From Rhodamnia argentea (taxonomy: Eukaryota > Streptophyta > Magnoliopsida > Myrtales > Myrtaceae): DNA of 64,000 bases. The position numbers were made by a program, and so were the translations under genes. Below the pieces are notes generated by a model that saw nothing but the letters and a program-made list of their open reading frames with translations, had not been told where the DNA came from and did not search any database. Where the stretch lies: NCBI RefSeq assembly GCF_020921035.1, contig NC_063155.1, positions 21,817,294-21,881,293 on the forward strand, written 5' to 3'. Below are positions 23,616 through 36,870 of the stretch, piece after piece (within the stretch, counting starts at the first letter, position 1; each line of letters starts with the position of its first letter).

Positions 23616-24489
23616 GGATGCGCATTATAACACTTCTAGAAATAGATTTCTGCTTCAGAAGTATTTCTGGAGCAGAAATCCATTTAGTAATACAACTTCT
23701 GAAATAGAAATTTGTTGGGTAAAAATTTGTATTTCTAAAAGAAATTTCTACTTTCGAAGTTAATTTTCACTTCTGAAATTGTTTTTTTCCTAATTTGATA
23801 AGTTAAAAAAAATTACTTATCAACTAAAAAAGTACTTTTCGCCTCACCCTCTTTTCATTATCCATTCATCTTCCTTTAATTATGCCTCTCTTGCCCAACC
23901 ATGCCTTCCAACGTCGCCGACCTCCATCAACCTCCGCCAACCACCACCGACTACCACCGCCAACCACCGTCACCCACAACCTCCTCTAACCTTCGCCGGC
24001 CACCGCCGACCACCTCCCGCCTCTATCATCAACCACCGCCAACCACCGCCGACTATTGCACACCTCCGACCTCCACCGGCCATTGCTTCCACCGCTCATA
24101 GGAGGCCCTCGCCGAGAGCTACCTCTCACCGCCATCGCCACCGAGTTGCCATCTTCGGCCGCCGGAATAAAAAATAAATAATATTTTTTTATTTTTAAAA
24201 AGTAAAAAATATTTTTTAATAATAAAAATTAATTTTTAAAGAAATTTTAAAAAATTTGAAAATGAAGTCAAAAATTTTCAGCCACCGACAATAATTCATC
24301 GTAGAAGATTTTATGTTAATAATGTTCAAGAAGAAAGATATTTTAACCGTTAACAAACGAATTTCTCTAATTAGAAATCAACTTCATGAGCAAAAGTGTA
24401 AAAATCAACTTTTACTTCTAAGTAGAAGTACAAAAATAAACTTTTAATCAAAAGTTTATTTCTGAAATGAAAGTGTTACCATGCGCGCC
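23616..24489. mobile_element. PIF/Harbinger-like non-autonomous element, 874 bp
   Basis: Inverted termini GGATGCGCATTATAACACTT and, on the other strand, GGCGCGCATGGTAACACTTT. The left flank is TTA, the right flank TTT, close to the 3-bp TTA duplication of this superfamily. Subterminal DNA is rich in TTTCTG/CAGAAATAGAAA words. A central CCACCG-rich low-complexity block (23900-24150) gives an open frame of Pro/Thr/His-rich peptide that I do not take as a gene. A nearly equal-length relative lies at 51908-52779. No transposase. Confidence 0.55.
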
Positions 24490-26090
24490 TTTAGAAGCAC
24501 GCTTTGGCTTATGCTGCTGAAGTGGTTTTTCCATCATTTGGAGAAAAGTGCTCAAGCAGCCGACTTGCTGGAATTTCCGCCGCCGCCACGTCCATCCGAT
24601 TCATCAAGCTACCTAAGGAAAAACAAATGAAGTTTAATGTGACATTACAGTAGTTTCTGAAGAGAAACCATCAGCAGAAGCTGGTGCTTTTGGACTCTCT
24701 CTCTCTCTCTCTCTCTCCGCCTCTCTCTTTCTATGACTAGTAGGTCTAGCTACTCCTCTTCGTCGTGCAAAGAGGAGCGACAAATCTGGAGAAGGGCAAA
24801 ACGGTGAGGACGACTCAGTCCCCTCAGAAACCCAAAAAGGCACTATTGCTGGAATCTTGCAGGACTTCCACTTGCTTCGCTTCGATGTGAATGGTGTACT
24901 TGTGTTCATATTGTAACCATTCTTATTCGAAAAAATAACTCCGACTAAAATTACTTTTTCTGATCCTGTTCCTTAGATGGATTTTAGAAAATCAGAATGT
25001 GTTTGGTAATTGAATAAAATTTTTGTTTCTGAAAGCAGAAACGCGTTTGGTAAATGCACATAATTTCTATTTTCAAAAATAATTGATCTTCTCAATTTTT
25101 GTCATTTAAGCTAAATAATTGCGTAGTTACTCTGTGAAATTTCATCCTACATTTCGAATTAACAGAATATTAATTCATAGTGATTCTCTTATATAACATA
25201 TTGCATATCAAAATATAAAAATAAATATCAAGAATCATCATGAGTCATTTTCTTTGTGAGGTTTCATCCAACTCTTTTGAGCGAACGGACAACCGATACG
25301 AGTGACACTCTCGTTTACGCAAGGAAAATACAATGCATTGCCCCGCATTGCTATACGTTTTTGATTCTAGAAAATCAAATCTCAATCTTAATTCATCCAA
25401 AACTTAAGAATGAAAACTTGCTAAGTGTTCACATTAGTTATTTTTGTCTTTCTCCACAATTTTCTAAAACTAGACTATGTCTAAAGTACATAAACCTAGG
25501 CAAATCACAATCAATAAAATCAAGTTCGCAATCAAGGAATCATGACATTGATAAATTGCATCATAAAATCCTAACCAAGCGCTAAGGGCATAAAGAAATG
25601 TGGTTCGGGTTGTTTATGATTTTCCTTAAAAAAAAAATCTATCAAATATAGGAAATATAGGCCCAAATTTACAAAAAATGAGGTCAATCCGGCATAATCT
25701 AAGCTTCTTCTATTTTTAGTGATTTTCTGAAATTTTTTTGATTTTTTTAGAATTTTTCCAATTTTTCCATTTTTTTTATTTCTTATTTTTTTTATTACCT
25801 TGTATATTTTTCTTTAAAAATGAAACCTCATTCTATTTTAGGTCAAGGAAAAAATGACGAGAAAACCGAAAGAGAAAAGTTAGAAATGTGGGATTTCATT
25901 CTGTTTTGTGATTCTTAACAGTAATTCTTTTTTTTTCAAAATCAATTTATTTTTTATTCTTGTTTTTACTCCAAAACTGTTTTCGAGAATAGAATAAGAA
26001 TAAGTTACGGTACTAAAATTCTCATCTTTTTTTTATTTTGTAGAATAGGATCATCAAAAAATCGGAATGGTTACTATATGGGCTCTAACT
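24490..26090. other. AT-rich intergenic DNA with element fragments
   Basis: Contains a (CT)n microsatellite at 24694-24718 and, around 24960-25090, words (GTTTCTGAAAGCAGAAACGCG) shared with the subterminal parts of the PIF/Harbinger-like elements, suggesting a fragment. The rest is AT-rich with T runs near 25740-25800 and 25926-25990. No gene recognised. Confidence 0.35.
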
Positions 26091-26900
26091 CCAAGACCAC
26101 CGATCCTCAGTGTAGTTCTACATATCGAACCAAGAGTCTCATCACAAGTTACACCCCCAAATGGAAAATCATTTGACTTGGAGCTTAACGCTGCACTAAT
26201 CCCGAGAAAACGAGAGGATTACGTACCGTGAGTGGCAGATGATGTCTGGTGTCTCCCACCCAGCAGCCAAAGACCCTGATCTCCTCCTCGTACAAACCCA
26301 GAAGCGTACGCGGAAGATGGACCCCGTTTTGCCTCGAAGTGGGGAGACAAATCGAGCCTCGGGTACTTGAGATGGAGCGATTTTCACAGCCACTGACGGA
26401 GCAACGTGCGCATGTATCGAGATAGCTACTAATTACAGCGCCAATCTTGTCGGTGAACCGAGTGAAAATGGCGGGACATGGAGTCGAACGATGGGCCAGG
26501 AACTGGAAGTCGTCAGCTCGTGAACACCCTCCGTGGAAGGGCTGGACCAGAATCGCAAGAAAGGTTGGGGCCGGTCGTGACTTTCTGCAGTGAACGGCAA
26601 AGAGGCGTTGATGATCGACATGTCCGGACGTGACTCGGGACAGGACATGTTCTGGTGGTTCATTCCAATCTTCTCATTTCCTTCTTCTTATCAGATAATC
26701 GATCCGTGATTCGTTATTACGGTGGTTTAAAAATCTGCGATTCGAAAATGACTCCAACTAGCATGAGACGAACTCGACACAAAATGAAGTTATCTCCGGC
26801 GTTTGTTGGCAAGTCATGCCATCGAACAAATAAAACTAATTTTGTGAACTCCCGATCCCAAATCGAATTTTAGGAAGCCGTTTGGTAAGAATCAAGTCCG
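26091..26900. other. Moderately GC-rich, non-repetitive segment of unknown nature
   Basis: This block stands out from its AT-rich flanks. It has short open frames on the minus strand at 26196-26393 and 26433-26663, none with a family resemblance, and no convincing exon chain. It could be a gene fragment, a non-coding transcript or a captured piece. Confidence 0.2.
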
Positions 26901-27877
26901 AGCCGGTCTCCGTTGTTGCTCCTAAGCTCCATAGAGGATGTGATTCGAGAATTTGCTGTTTAAATGAGCTAATTAGTGTTAAGTCACCAACTTTCTCGAC
27001 GATGTTTTTTTTTTAAATGAAAGGTCAAAAAAATAAAATAAAATAATCACTCAATCTTTCCACCTTCGCGCGGTTTTTAATTTGCAAATACGGCTAAGTG
27101 ATGCCGTGGAAAGCAAAAGAAGCATTAAACCCCTTAATTTTTTTTCTAAGCTTTTATTAAACCAGGGACCTAATCTTGATAAGGGACGTGCGCAAGTAGA
27201 TTAGAAAAAGGAGTTAGACAAGGTCATCTTCTTATATGCAATTGTATATGCTGAGGCCAAAAGGCACGCTGACAATGACGAATTGAACGGGATTGTTATT
27301 AGGAAAACGAATCAACTTAGTAATCGGGGAACGAATAGGGCGAGCGCGGACCGGGCGCGCCCGAGATAAGATTCCGCTTCCCCATGCGATCATGCACGAA
27401 CAATTTGATATTCGAAACTCCGTTCTGGATCATTCAGCAGTCTTCGACCGCTACTAACAAGCCGGCTTTAACTACACCGAGTGATAAAAGAGGACTGGAT
27501 TAGACAAAAATGAGCTCGAGTTTCCTCGAACTTTTATTCCGTGCACCGGTAATGTAGCGGAAAAAATCGTTACACGAACAGGGTTGTGGCACCGACACGT
27601 GTACAATTTCACGATTTACGAGAATTCCACTTCATTATATTTAAAATTTATTTTGACACGGACAATATTTCTTATAGGACTGTCTCATTTTTTAAATCAG
27701 GTATCAACTACTTAATTTGCACAGAGCACTTCACATTTACAAGACGATTAAAGCATTTTCTCCACTAATGAAAGAACTTTAAAAGTTCGACCAGAAGAAG
27801 AAAAAAAAAAAAAGAACTTCAAAAGAAAATAAATAAGGAAGAACCACCATATTGTTTTCCTCCTAATAAGCTGTAGG
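26901..27877. other. Intergenic, 3' flank of the TGA gene
   Basis: AT-rich with no recognised gene. The right end is probably the 3' untranslated region of the minus-strand TGA bZIP. Confidence 0.35.
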
Positions 27878-30550
27878 CTATCCAAAAGGAGGGAAGTGAT
27901 TTTGAGCAGATTGAAACACTTGCAGATCCGTCGTCGTTTGGCACGACCCGTCGTCATTGATCGAGTTCCTGAGCATGAAGAAGTATCTAAGTTCATCGCA
28001 AGAACAATCCGTTAAAAATTATTTGCTCTATGCATAGGTGAGCCAGAACAACCAGAAGCTGTAAGTAGTCGGAATTCTCAGCTTTTACGAATATCCTGAG
28101 AGATTGCATGAAATAGTGACGATAGATTTGATCTTACTCTCGTGGACGAGACGCCCATAGCGAACTTAAGGCTCGTAACCGGCCGTAGTACTCTCCGATC
28201 ATCAAGAAACAACGGGTCGCCTGCCTTACCGTCAATATCCGCCACAACTGATGAAGGGTTTGCTGCCTCAAGTTGTCAGCCTGCAGTGTTAACCATCTTC
28301 AACATCATCCTTTTGAACTTACCAAAATATAAATCTTGAACAAAATTGTCACCGAAATTTCGGTCACAAGGATGGAAGTTATTCTTTATACAACACTAAT
28401 CTTTTCTTGCTGAGAAAGCACTTTGAAAGTGGAATCTCCTTTGAGAGTATCTTTTCAAGAACATCACTTGATATAGACTTGCACTTGCCACCTTATGACC
28501 TTCTTCAAAGTCTGGACATCACCCATCAGCTAATCTGCTTATCTAATGTAATGTCATTTCAGAAAGTACTAGCTTTCAAGATATAGTCATGTTCATGGGA
28601 TCATAATTATATTTTGTTAGTCTCTTTATACTCATACCCGTCGAACTCATTCTCCCGAACGCGCTCGCAAAAACCTCAAATTTTTAATCAAATTTTTAAT
28701 GGCGTGTCGAGTGCTTGTAGGTACCTGGAGAACGAAGCTTTCGAGGTTGGAGAGCTTGCCAAGGGCGACAACCATCAGTTGCATGCTCTCGACAAGGGGC
28801 CCGCCGGCCACGGTGTCGACAAGCGAATGTTGGAGCTGCTCGAGGCCTTGCGAGAGCGCCTCCTCCGCCTGTTGCGACGATTGCTGGAGGCCGTAGATCC
28901 CCATCAGCTGTTGTTCCGTCAATGGGTCTAAATGGGGTCTCAACATCTGAAACAAGCTACTTGAATCGATTAGCAACCAGCTAAGATTTTAGATTGAAGT
29001 CTTTTTTTTTTTCCATTTTTATTTTCTTTGATAGAGATAGATTGGAGTTTTGTATTATCATGCAGAAGAGGCTGTAGACGAATTCTGGATTTTCTGGGGG
29101 TAGCATCGTCATTTGGCCCATGGACTTTAGCCGTAAATACCTTTGTACCTCATCTCATTCGGACAATAATTAACGCTAAACTAGATTTTAGAGGAATACG
29201 GTCAACGGCTGTCGGCTGAATCGTCCAAATCATAGGATAACGATGGGTGAAATTTACTTTCTTCAAATCCTTATTTTTTTGCAGCTTGTTCAAATTATGA
29301 TCTTAAAACGATTGCTTCTCAAGATAAATAGTCATGAGAATATAGCAAAATAATAAGAAATGAACGTGAAATTCTATTACCGACCTTGATGAGATCGGAG
29401 GGCCGGAACCCACCCATCCAGAAGAAGCAGCGCTCGGCGGAAGAACTCCACATGCCGGTGAGGAGGTGGAAGACATCGGTTCGGGCGGCGACCCCCTTGA
29501 GCCTGAAAATCTCGTCGTAGTGGGAAATGTAACCATCCACGATCATCCTCAGATCGCTGTCCGACAAATGCGCATTCAATGCGGTCCGGAGCTCCGACAT
29601 GTGCCGGTGATCATTGTCCAACCACCTTGCATATTCCAAATCGAATGCCGCAGCCCCTATCGATAAAAAGCTCGGTGTTTAGTCCGATCATAAAGATGAA
29701 AAATGAAGGCTTTCAACTAAGATGGCCAAAAGCATACTGCTGCTTTAAACTCACCAGAGCTGACGTCTCCGCCAGCGCCGCCATAAGCGCCCAAAAGCAA
29801 GCCGTGCGATCGTGTGCGCTGAACCTCTTGCTCTAATTGAGTAAGCTTAATCCTGCTTGATTCAAGCTGCTGTACATAAGCCTGTTTGGAAGAAAAAAAA
29901 TTCCTCAATCAAAGTTTATTAAAGAAGGATACATGTCAGAATACAAGACAGAAATCGAGAATTTGATGCTAGAAAATGTGCACGAATGTACCTTTTTCCT
30001 CAGACGACTTTTCCTTGCTGCTTCCCTATTTTGAGCTAAACGTCTCAATGTCTGCAATCAATTAACCAAAAAATGCCGTTCTTTCAACCCCAACAAGTAT
30101 ACACTCTATACAATCTACAGACACATATAAGCTGTCTGTCCTTCAAAGGAACATTATTTAGTATACAATAGTAAATTAGTGATTTACGGACCTTGGCATC
30201 CAGATTTTTCTCGGAGGTCGGACCAGCTGATCCTTTCTTCTGCAAAATCGAACCGATATTATGTCACCGAAATGAGAAGAATCAACAATAGAATAGAGAA
30301 ACCCCAATAGCTAGAAAAAGACTTATGAAGCATGATATATTTCCTCCTTGTATAATGATGCTTGTTTCAGTTGGGTCAGTAACTAAGAGATTCAATAAAA
30401 AAAAGGCCCTCTCTTTTGTGATTCTCTTCTATCCAAACAAAGTGTGAAATGGAGCTTTGACAAAGAGAAATTGTACAGTACAAAATGGCCAGGTGGGCAA
30501 CAAATACTATCATGACTCAAATCACACACAAATTTGCTGTCATGCAAATG

Positions 30551-30604
<54 letters not shown>

Positions 30605-33600
30605 ACATTTCAATTTTGCCTTTCTGGGATCATGTTCTTAATGTAGAGTTTCCATTGAGCTGGTGGGAGTTGGTCGTTAGGAATATGATGAACAGGGGGC
30701 AATAACCACCTCAGTGAGATTTTGCTTTTCCTCCGGAGTTTGCTGCAAATTCTTTTAAGGTGTCGCATCATAGGAACAGAAAACAGCTTCGTTTTTCACC
30801 TCTCAATGTCTTTCTTGCCAGGACGTTGTTTGGTTTTCAGGGAGTAGTTGGGATCTGTGCAAAGCATTTAAACAAAGACAAGATCCTCTCACATAGGGCG
30901 AGAAAGCTAGAGAGACAGAATCACACCGATATCCGAGACACCTAAAATATGAAGAAAACGAGGTTTTTTTTTTTTTTGTGAGATAAAGAGTTTTCATGAG
31001 ACAAGTAGCTTCGGAATGCCCAAAGAAAGGAAAGGTCTGTAGAGTCGAAAATGCAAGAAATGGTTTTCATCCCAGCCGGAAAAGCATTAAACGAGAAGAA
31101 GAAAAGAAGAACCTTGCTATTGTCTTGGGGCGATCGCGAAGCAGCAGGTGGATCTTGGGAGACGACACTCGCCATTTCTTGCTGCTGTGGCCTTTGCTGA
31201 TGAGCTGAGGAAGAAGAAGAAGAAGCCTTGTTACTGATGGGCGACTCTAGTTCAAGCTGCGCCTCAGTTTTGCTCGAAGTAAGCGGTGTCGGGCCGAGGT
31301 TGTTCGCACCCGACCATTCTGAGTCGCCGCTGCTCTCTCCTTCTCCTGACCTTGAACTTCCCTGCACGCCAAATGGACACCAACGATGAACCAGAAGGTG
31401 AGAAAAAGGACTCGTCTTTTGGAAAAGCAACCCGTCAACCCAAAAAGAAATGCTTAGTAAAAACCGCCGAAGAGATATACACGAACGTGCTGGGAAATTT
31501 TATGGAAGGCTGTGATTTTAGGCTGATGTCGTGCTTTGCATTTAAAGCATTCGCCAAAAGAAACAGTAAAGAAGAGAAAATGGTAAAGGGCATGTCGAAC
31601 AATGGAGGAGGAGGGGATTGAAAACTACTCTTGGGGTCTGCTGGAATCTCATTGGCCATGCAGGGAACATTTCCAGAGTAGCTGAAGGCCTGCCTGATGA
31701 GTGAAAAGCTGCAGGATATCACCAAAGCAAAAAAAAAAATCTCAGAGAATCACCCAAACATTAAAGACCGCCCTCCAAATATTCTTAATCTTTTGCAACC
31801 AATGTCAATCTTTTTCTTCAAACCTATGGTTTCACCAAGCAAAAAAAAAAAATGGTGGGGCTTTTCGTTTCTATATTGTTGTGGCTTCACGCCATTCGAG
31901 TCTTCTCTGTGTTGAAAATGATTGCTGTAATGGAAATGGAAATTCTCTCTGCTCCAGACATTTTCAGACAATTTCTCTCTCTCTCTCTCTCTCTAGAAAA
32001 TAATTTATTTTGCTTATAAGGCGTCACCAAATGAATTAGAAACAAAATAAAGAAACACTGCAGGTTTCAAAGAGCATGGCATACTGGCTTTATGATCTTC
32101 ATGATTTCGGGTTACTTTTATATACCACATCACGGAGAGCAAGAAGAACATAATCAAATCAGTACAATCGCTCAATAACTCTCGTGTTTCCACACCTAGA
32201 TTATACCCAAACCCTAAGTGTTTACAAATACAACAACTCAATCGGATATACGAAAATAAAACTCACAAAGACAATTCAATCGTTTTGTTGAAGCACGTTC
32301 GCACGCCAACGAAACGAGAACCGCGTAAGCATTGCTCCTTCCTTGTGCCCGCTACTTTCTTTCCTTCATATGGCTTTAATAGGATGAGTCAGAGCCAAAA
32401 AGCAAAACCTTTATATCTTTTCTTCAATGGGTCTCAATAACATATAATATATATGTAACCCTCTTTGTCGCCTAAGTGTGATAAAGAAAAAATTCTTTTT
32501 ATTTGTTTTTATTATAAGATGGAGGACAAGATATACTCCAAAAATAGAATATTCATGTGACTTCTTTATTGGTGAGTACTAAGATCAAATCTTGATTCAA
32601 GATTTTTTATTCGTAGAAATTCAAAACACGAGAACAAAATAACAATTCTCCACCTTGACTCGATGTTTGAAATCAAAGTCATAGTGCTTATTATCCATGT
32701 TGCTCTCTGTCGCCCTAATGGGCGATCCTCTATAGACGCCAAGGAGCTTGCCAAAGAAGGCTTAGTCATCATGGGGTTTTTGTAGCAATCTTTTTCACAA
32801 CAACCTTACCCTTCGCTAAGACATCTCGGATGAAGTGGTACCTAATATTGATATGCTTCGGCTCGTGATAAATCGGATTATATGGAAAAAACCTTGGTTA
32901 AGGTATATCAACACTTTTCTGTTTAACCCAAAGTCCATGAGCAAACCTTGCAACCATATCGCCTCTTTCGCTACAAAGGTCGGTGCCATGCGTGCACGCC
33001 CACCCGCAGGCGTAAACACACCCGGCTAAAGACCCGCACTCATCCAAGTCACCCGCATGATCGAAAAAAAATTCTGTCCCTCCGGATACTATACCAACGT
33101 CTGTTGTCCCCTTCAATATCAGGATCCATTTCAGCCTTCCCAATGAGTTTTACCGGACGCTTATATAACGACTAACCACACTGACTTGAAATATCGGCCT
33201 AGTGATACCATAGATACATAATACTACACGGCACTAGAATAAGGAACACGAGACATATGTTCCTCTTCCTCCTCGTTGGGTGATAACTTATGAAAGTTTA
33301 AAGTGCTTTGCTAATGGTGTACTCAGACTTCGTGATCGCATATTAAAACGTGCAACAATTTTTCAATATATTTCTTTTGAGACAAACGTAATAATGACTG
33401 TCACGCAAAATCTCCATACCCAAATTTTCTTGAGACCTAAATCTTTCATCTCAAACTCAAGACTCAACGCTTCTTTAGCACATCAATATGAAATTGCTAT
33501 CAACATATCATCAACATATAATAGCGAATATATCAAAATCCATCCTCCAATCCAAATAAACACGCTATCCATCGACTTTTGAATAGTCTCGACTAGCCAT

Positions 33601-36594
33601 GAAAGCTCAAACCGCTTATACCATGTCTGAGATTGTTTCACCATATAAAGATTTTTTAATAAGCAAACATGATCTTCCTTACCCGAATAGCAAATCCCTC
33701 CGCTGCCTCATGTAAACTGCTCCTCCAACTCACCGTGAAGAAACGCTGTTTCACATCAATGCTCCAACTCGAGATCTGCGGCAACTAAGGCAAGTAAAAC
33801 ACGAATAGAAGTATGCCTTACCACGGAGAAAACACCTCGTAGTCAATGCCTTTGCTGGTATACCTTCGCAACAAGCCTCGCCTTATATCTCTCTAGAATG
33901 CCCTCTTCCGTTTGTAGACCCATTTACTTCCGACAATCTTCGCTCTTGGGTACTTTAACTAGCTCCCATGGATTTCGATGGAGTGATTCCATCTCTTCGC
34001 TCATCCTAGCCACGGGTTATCGCTCCGTCACCTCTAAGATAAGCAAAATCTATAAGCATAACGTACGGTGGTTTAATTTGTCTTCTCTCTCTGCGGCTAT
34101 ACTACGCTGCGGCGTCTGTTGTTCATTATCACCTATTTCGGAATTGCGGCCTCATCTCAGTCTCTCAACCGTTACCTCCGGGTCTCCTAAGCTCCACCTC
34201 ACTACTAACACTTGGTTTGTCTCGCTCCTGCTCTCGAAGATCGCCCTGCCTTTCACCCCATGTGCATAACCCGAATATGCACTTCTTTGACCTCGGCTCA
34301 AGCTTACCATCACTCGCGTGAGCATACGCGACATCCGAATTTGAGTTTTCCCACCATACTTCCTCCGGAGTCTTCCACTGAAGCGGATGATGGAGATCGA
34401 TTAATCGTAGCCATGTTCTTCGGCCCAAAATTCCTTGCCTATTCCAAAGATGCTAAAGCCCCCCTCCCCCCCCCCCCCCCTCCCCCCCCACGATATCCTT
34501 TTTAACTCTAAATCTTTACACGACATGCCGTTATCGGTTCTCGCACTTGATCGTATATCGCTTCTCAATCAATGCTTTAAATTTCTGATTTGTGCTTTAG
34601 AAAGTATACCCATACCTTCCCGGAATAGTCATCGATAAATGGCATATAACGGGCACTCCTTTCGAAGGAAGAACATCCGAATGAATATATTCTACGTTGC
34701 TTGGTCGAATGAATACCCGTAGCAAACTTAATCTGCTTCCCAAAGATGCGGTGCTCACATAAGTCTAACTTACTTGTCTTCACCCTTTAACAACCCTCTA
34801 TCACTCAAGCCGCTCACTCATGTGCCCTAGACGCATATGCCATAAACGAGTTAGATCGACTCGATGAAAAGTCTTTGTCCCTCGAGATCTTCCTCCTGTA
34901 TTTACACCCGATATCATCAGTGTCCCAAGAAATAAGGTTCTTCTTGAGCTCGACATGCCTTCGTCTCAATGTGCGCACCACGCATCGTGCATGAATCCGA
35001 ATCTCCCTATCCCCACAACCTTTGCGTTATTCCTTAAACTCTACCACCACCCCGAGTAGTAAACCGTCTTATAGGGTCTATGATAAGAACACCCGAATCT
35101 AGCACCCATTCATCTCCGACGAACCCGCAACACACAAGAACTCGCATCACTAGTGCTTCTTCAACGTTCGCCACACCGTTGTGGCTTTGTATCACCTCTA
35201 TTTCTCAACTTAGGACAATCTTCCGATGTCCTCCTCGTGACACTCAGCACTTCCGCGTCCCTTGACTTTGTGGCTGACTTAGATCGCTTACCTTGCACTG
35301 ACCTCGTTGTTCTCTCTCCCAATCACTAGTCCTCTACATCCTGCGCTTCATCTCCAACTTTTCGCCACTCTTTAGAAAATAAGGACTTTACCTCTTCCGG
35401 TAATCTGGACACTAAAGTGCTCCCATGACTCGGTAGGGAAGCCAACAACATCATGCCCCGCTCTTCAAGTTATTCGACGCCTTTCGACATCTTTCAACAT
35501 ATATAGCGATTGTTCAAACTTTTGAGCGTTTGCCCCTTGCGGTATCCTTTCTACCAACTCTATTAAACTTCATCCGATAAATTCAGATCAAACTCTAGCT
35601 TTCTCATTACCACATCCTTTTCACTCCTTGCCTAATGTCTAACCTGAGTTGTCAATACGCATTTGAGACTCATAACCCAAGTTGTTCCTCCATTAAACTT
35701 TCATTTAGCTTACATAATTGAATAACAAATATCTAATAATAATAAAGCAAAGCCCCAAATACAATCTAGAATATCGAACCTGTGCTCGATACCAATTGTT
35801 GAAATATATATAACGGGGAAACTAACAATCTTGCAAATAAATCAATGAAGCACCAAATAACGAACATAAATGACACCGGGGTTTCGGTCCAATATTCACA
35901 CAAAAAACTATAATAGAATTTAATTTAATCTGTTTTAACCTATTATACCAAACCCTAGTGTTTAAATAAAAACTAATGATATACAAAATAAAATAAAGAA
36001 ATTAATGTTTTTAAGCACTTCCACAACAAATCAAGATTCCTTGTCTTCTTTGCCCGTACTTTTTTCCTTTATGGCTTTAAAATAGTAGCAAAAAGAAAAC
36101 CTTTACTATTTTCTTAATGTTTAAGATAACATATATATATATGTAATTTTTGGTTAAAAAAATTTTTATTTTTTTATTATAGATGAGGATATCAAAATAA
36201 ATATCTTTTTATAGAGTATATAAATTTGCATATTTTTTCATCTCCTAAAATTAAACACGAGACACAAAATAACAATTTCTAATATTGACTTCTTGCAGAA
36301 CCATTGCTTGTTCTAGCTCTCCGAAATCAAAAGCTGCTCCTTCTTGATTGCTGAACCGGCAAAAGGAAAAAGGATCCAACAGGGAACCGCGCATGTCAGA
36401 AGACGAAACAAAAAAGCCCATTTGACCAAAAATCAGAAAACGAAGAAAAGTTGTGATTTTTTTTTTTTTTAGTACCTGAAACTGGAGGAAGAAGCATTAA
36501 TTCCAAGAACTGGATAAGGAACATGGTGATGGTGATGACGACTTGAAGGTCCTGCTTCTGATAAACCAGTTTCTCCAAGTCTCTGACTCGCCAT
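27878..36594 (-). CDS. TGA9/TGA10-type bZIP transcription factor, about 495 aa, eleven exons
   Basis: Minus-strand coding exons: 36594-36476, 36350-36275 (3' edge uncertain), 31708-31629, 31361-31113, 30239-30192, 30051-29992, 29881-29755, 29656-29385, 28946-28725, 28280-28138 and 27968-27878. The N-terminus MASQRLGETGLSEAGPSS, the FDFGELEQAMVLQ block and ATLEMFPAWPMRFQQTPR are those of TGA9/TGA10. bZIP: about 192-245, with NREAARKSRLRKKAYVQQLESSR. A DOG1-type region follows (YARWLDNDHRHMSELRTALN to FRPSDLIK and on through LTEQQLMGIY). The tail reads DGSCQTTTDLQV as in the family. It binds TGACG motifs; TGA9/TGA10 act in anther development and redox-linked signalling. Exons 2 and 3 are separated by an old copia element abutting exon 2. 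If splicing uses the GT just inside the LTR (one extra base on exon 2), the frame into exon 3 is kept; this is inference. All other junctions are in phase. Confidence 0.85.
30552..30599. repeat. (TC)n microsatellite in a TGA-gene intron
   Basis: About 24 uninterrupted TC units between exons 4 and 5 of the TGA gene. Other dinucleotide CT/GA runs in the window lie at 13182-13215, 36841-36869, 37144-37173, 37211-37232, 43152-43176, 55568-55609 and 57572-57592. Confidence 0.9.
31911..36274 (-). mobile_element. Old Ty1/copia LTR retrotransposon (fossil) in TGA intron 2
   Basis: The element lies in the minus orientation, like the gene. The 5' LTR is 35797-36274 (bounded TG..CA, 478 bp). The related 3' LTR ends at 32644 and its other limit is unclear (a TGTTGAAAA at 31911 is the best candidate). 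A tRNA-iMet-type primer site (TGGTATCGAG) adjoins the 5' LTR and a purine tract (AAGGTGGAGAA) adjoins the 3' LTR. Between them are recognisable traces of copia polyprotein, including reverse transcriptase. The two LTRs differ strongly in sequence and length, so it is ancient. It is broken, with many interruptions, and codes for nothing complete. Confidence 0.75.
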
Positions 36595-36837
36595 GCCAAC
36601 AACTTTCGGAAGCTCAAACCGTGCTCATCTCTCTCTCCTCACAAGCAACTGAAAAAACACTGGAAACCAAGAAACATATTAGATCATAAAGAGTTTGAAG
36701 AACTGAGAGATTCTGATTCAGTAGGTGGTGAGCAGGACATGGAGCTGAGAGGTTCAGAAGTAACACAAGAAGATCGAAACTTTCTTTTCAGATGAGTACA
36801 TGCAAACAAGAAGATCGAAACTTGAGGGGCCAATGCC

Positions 36838-36870
<33 letters not shown>

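Noticed and set aside
23901-24101. Pro/Thr/His-rich open frame (and the similar one at 52096-52498)
   Set aside because: Produced by the CCACCG-rich core of PIF/Harbinger-like elements; no start context, no domain, and open in several frames.
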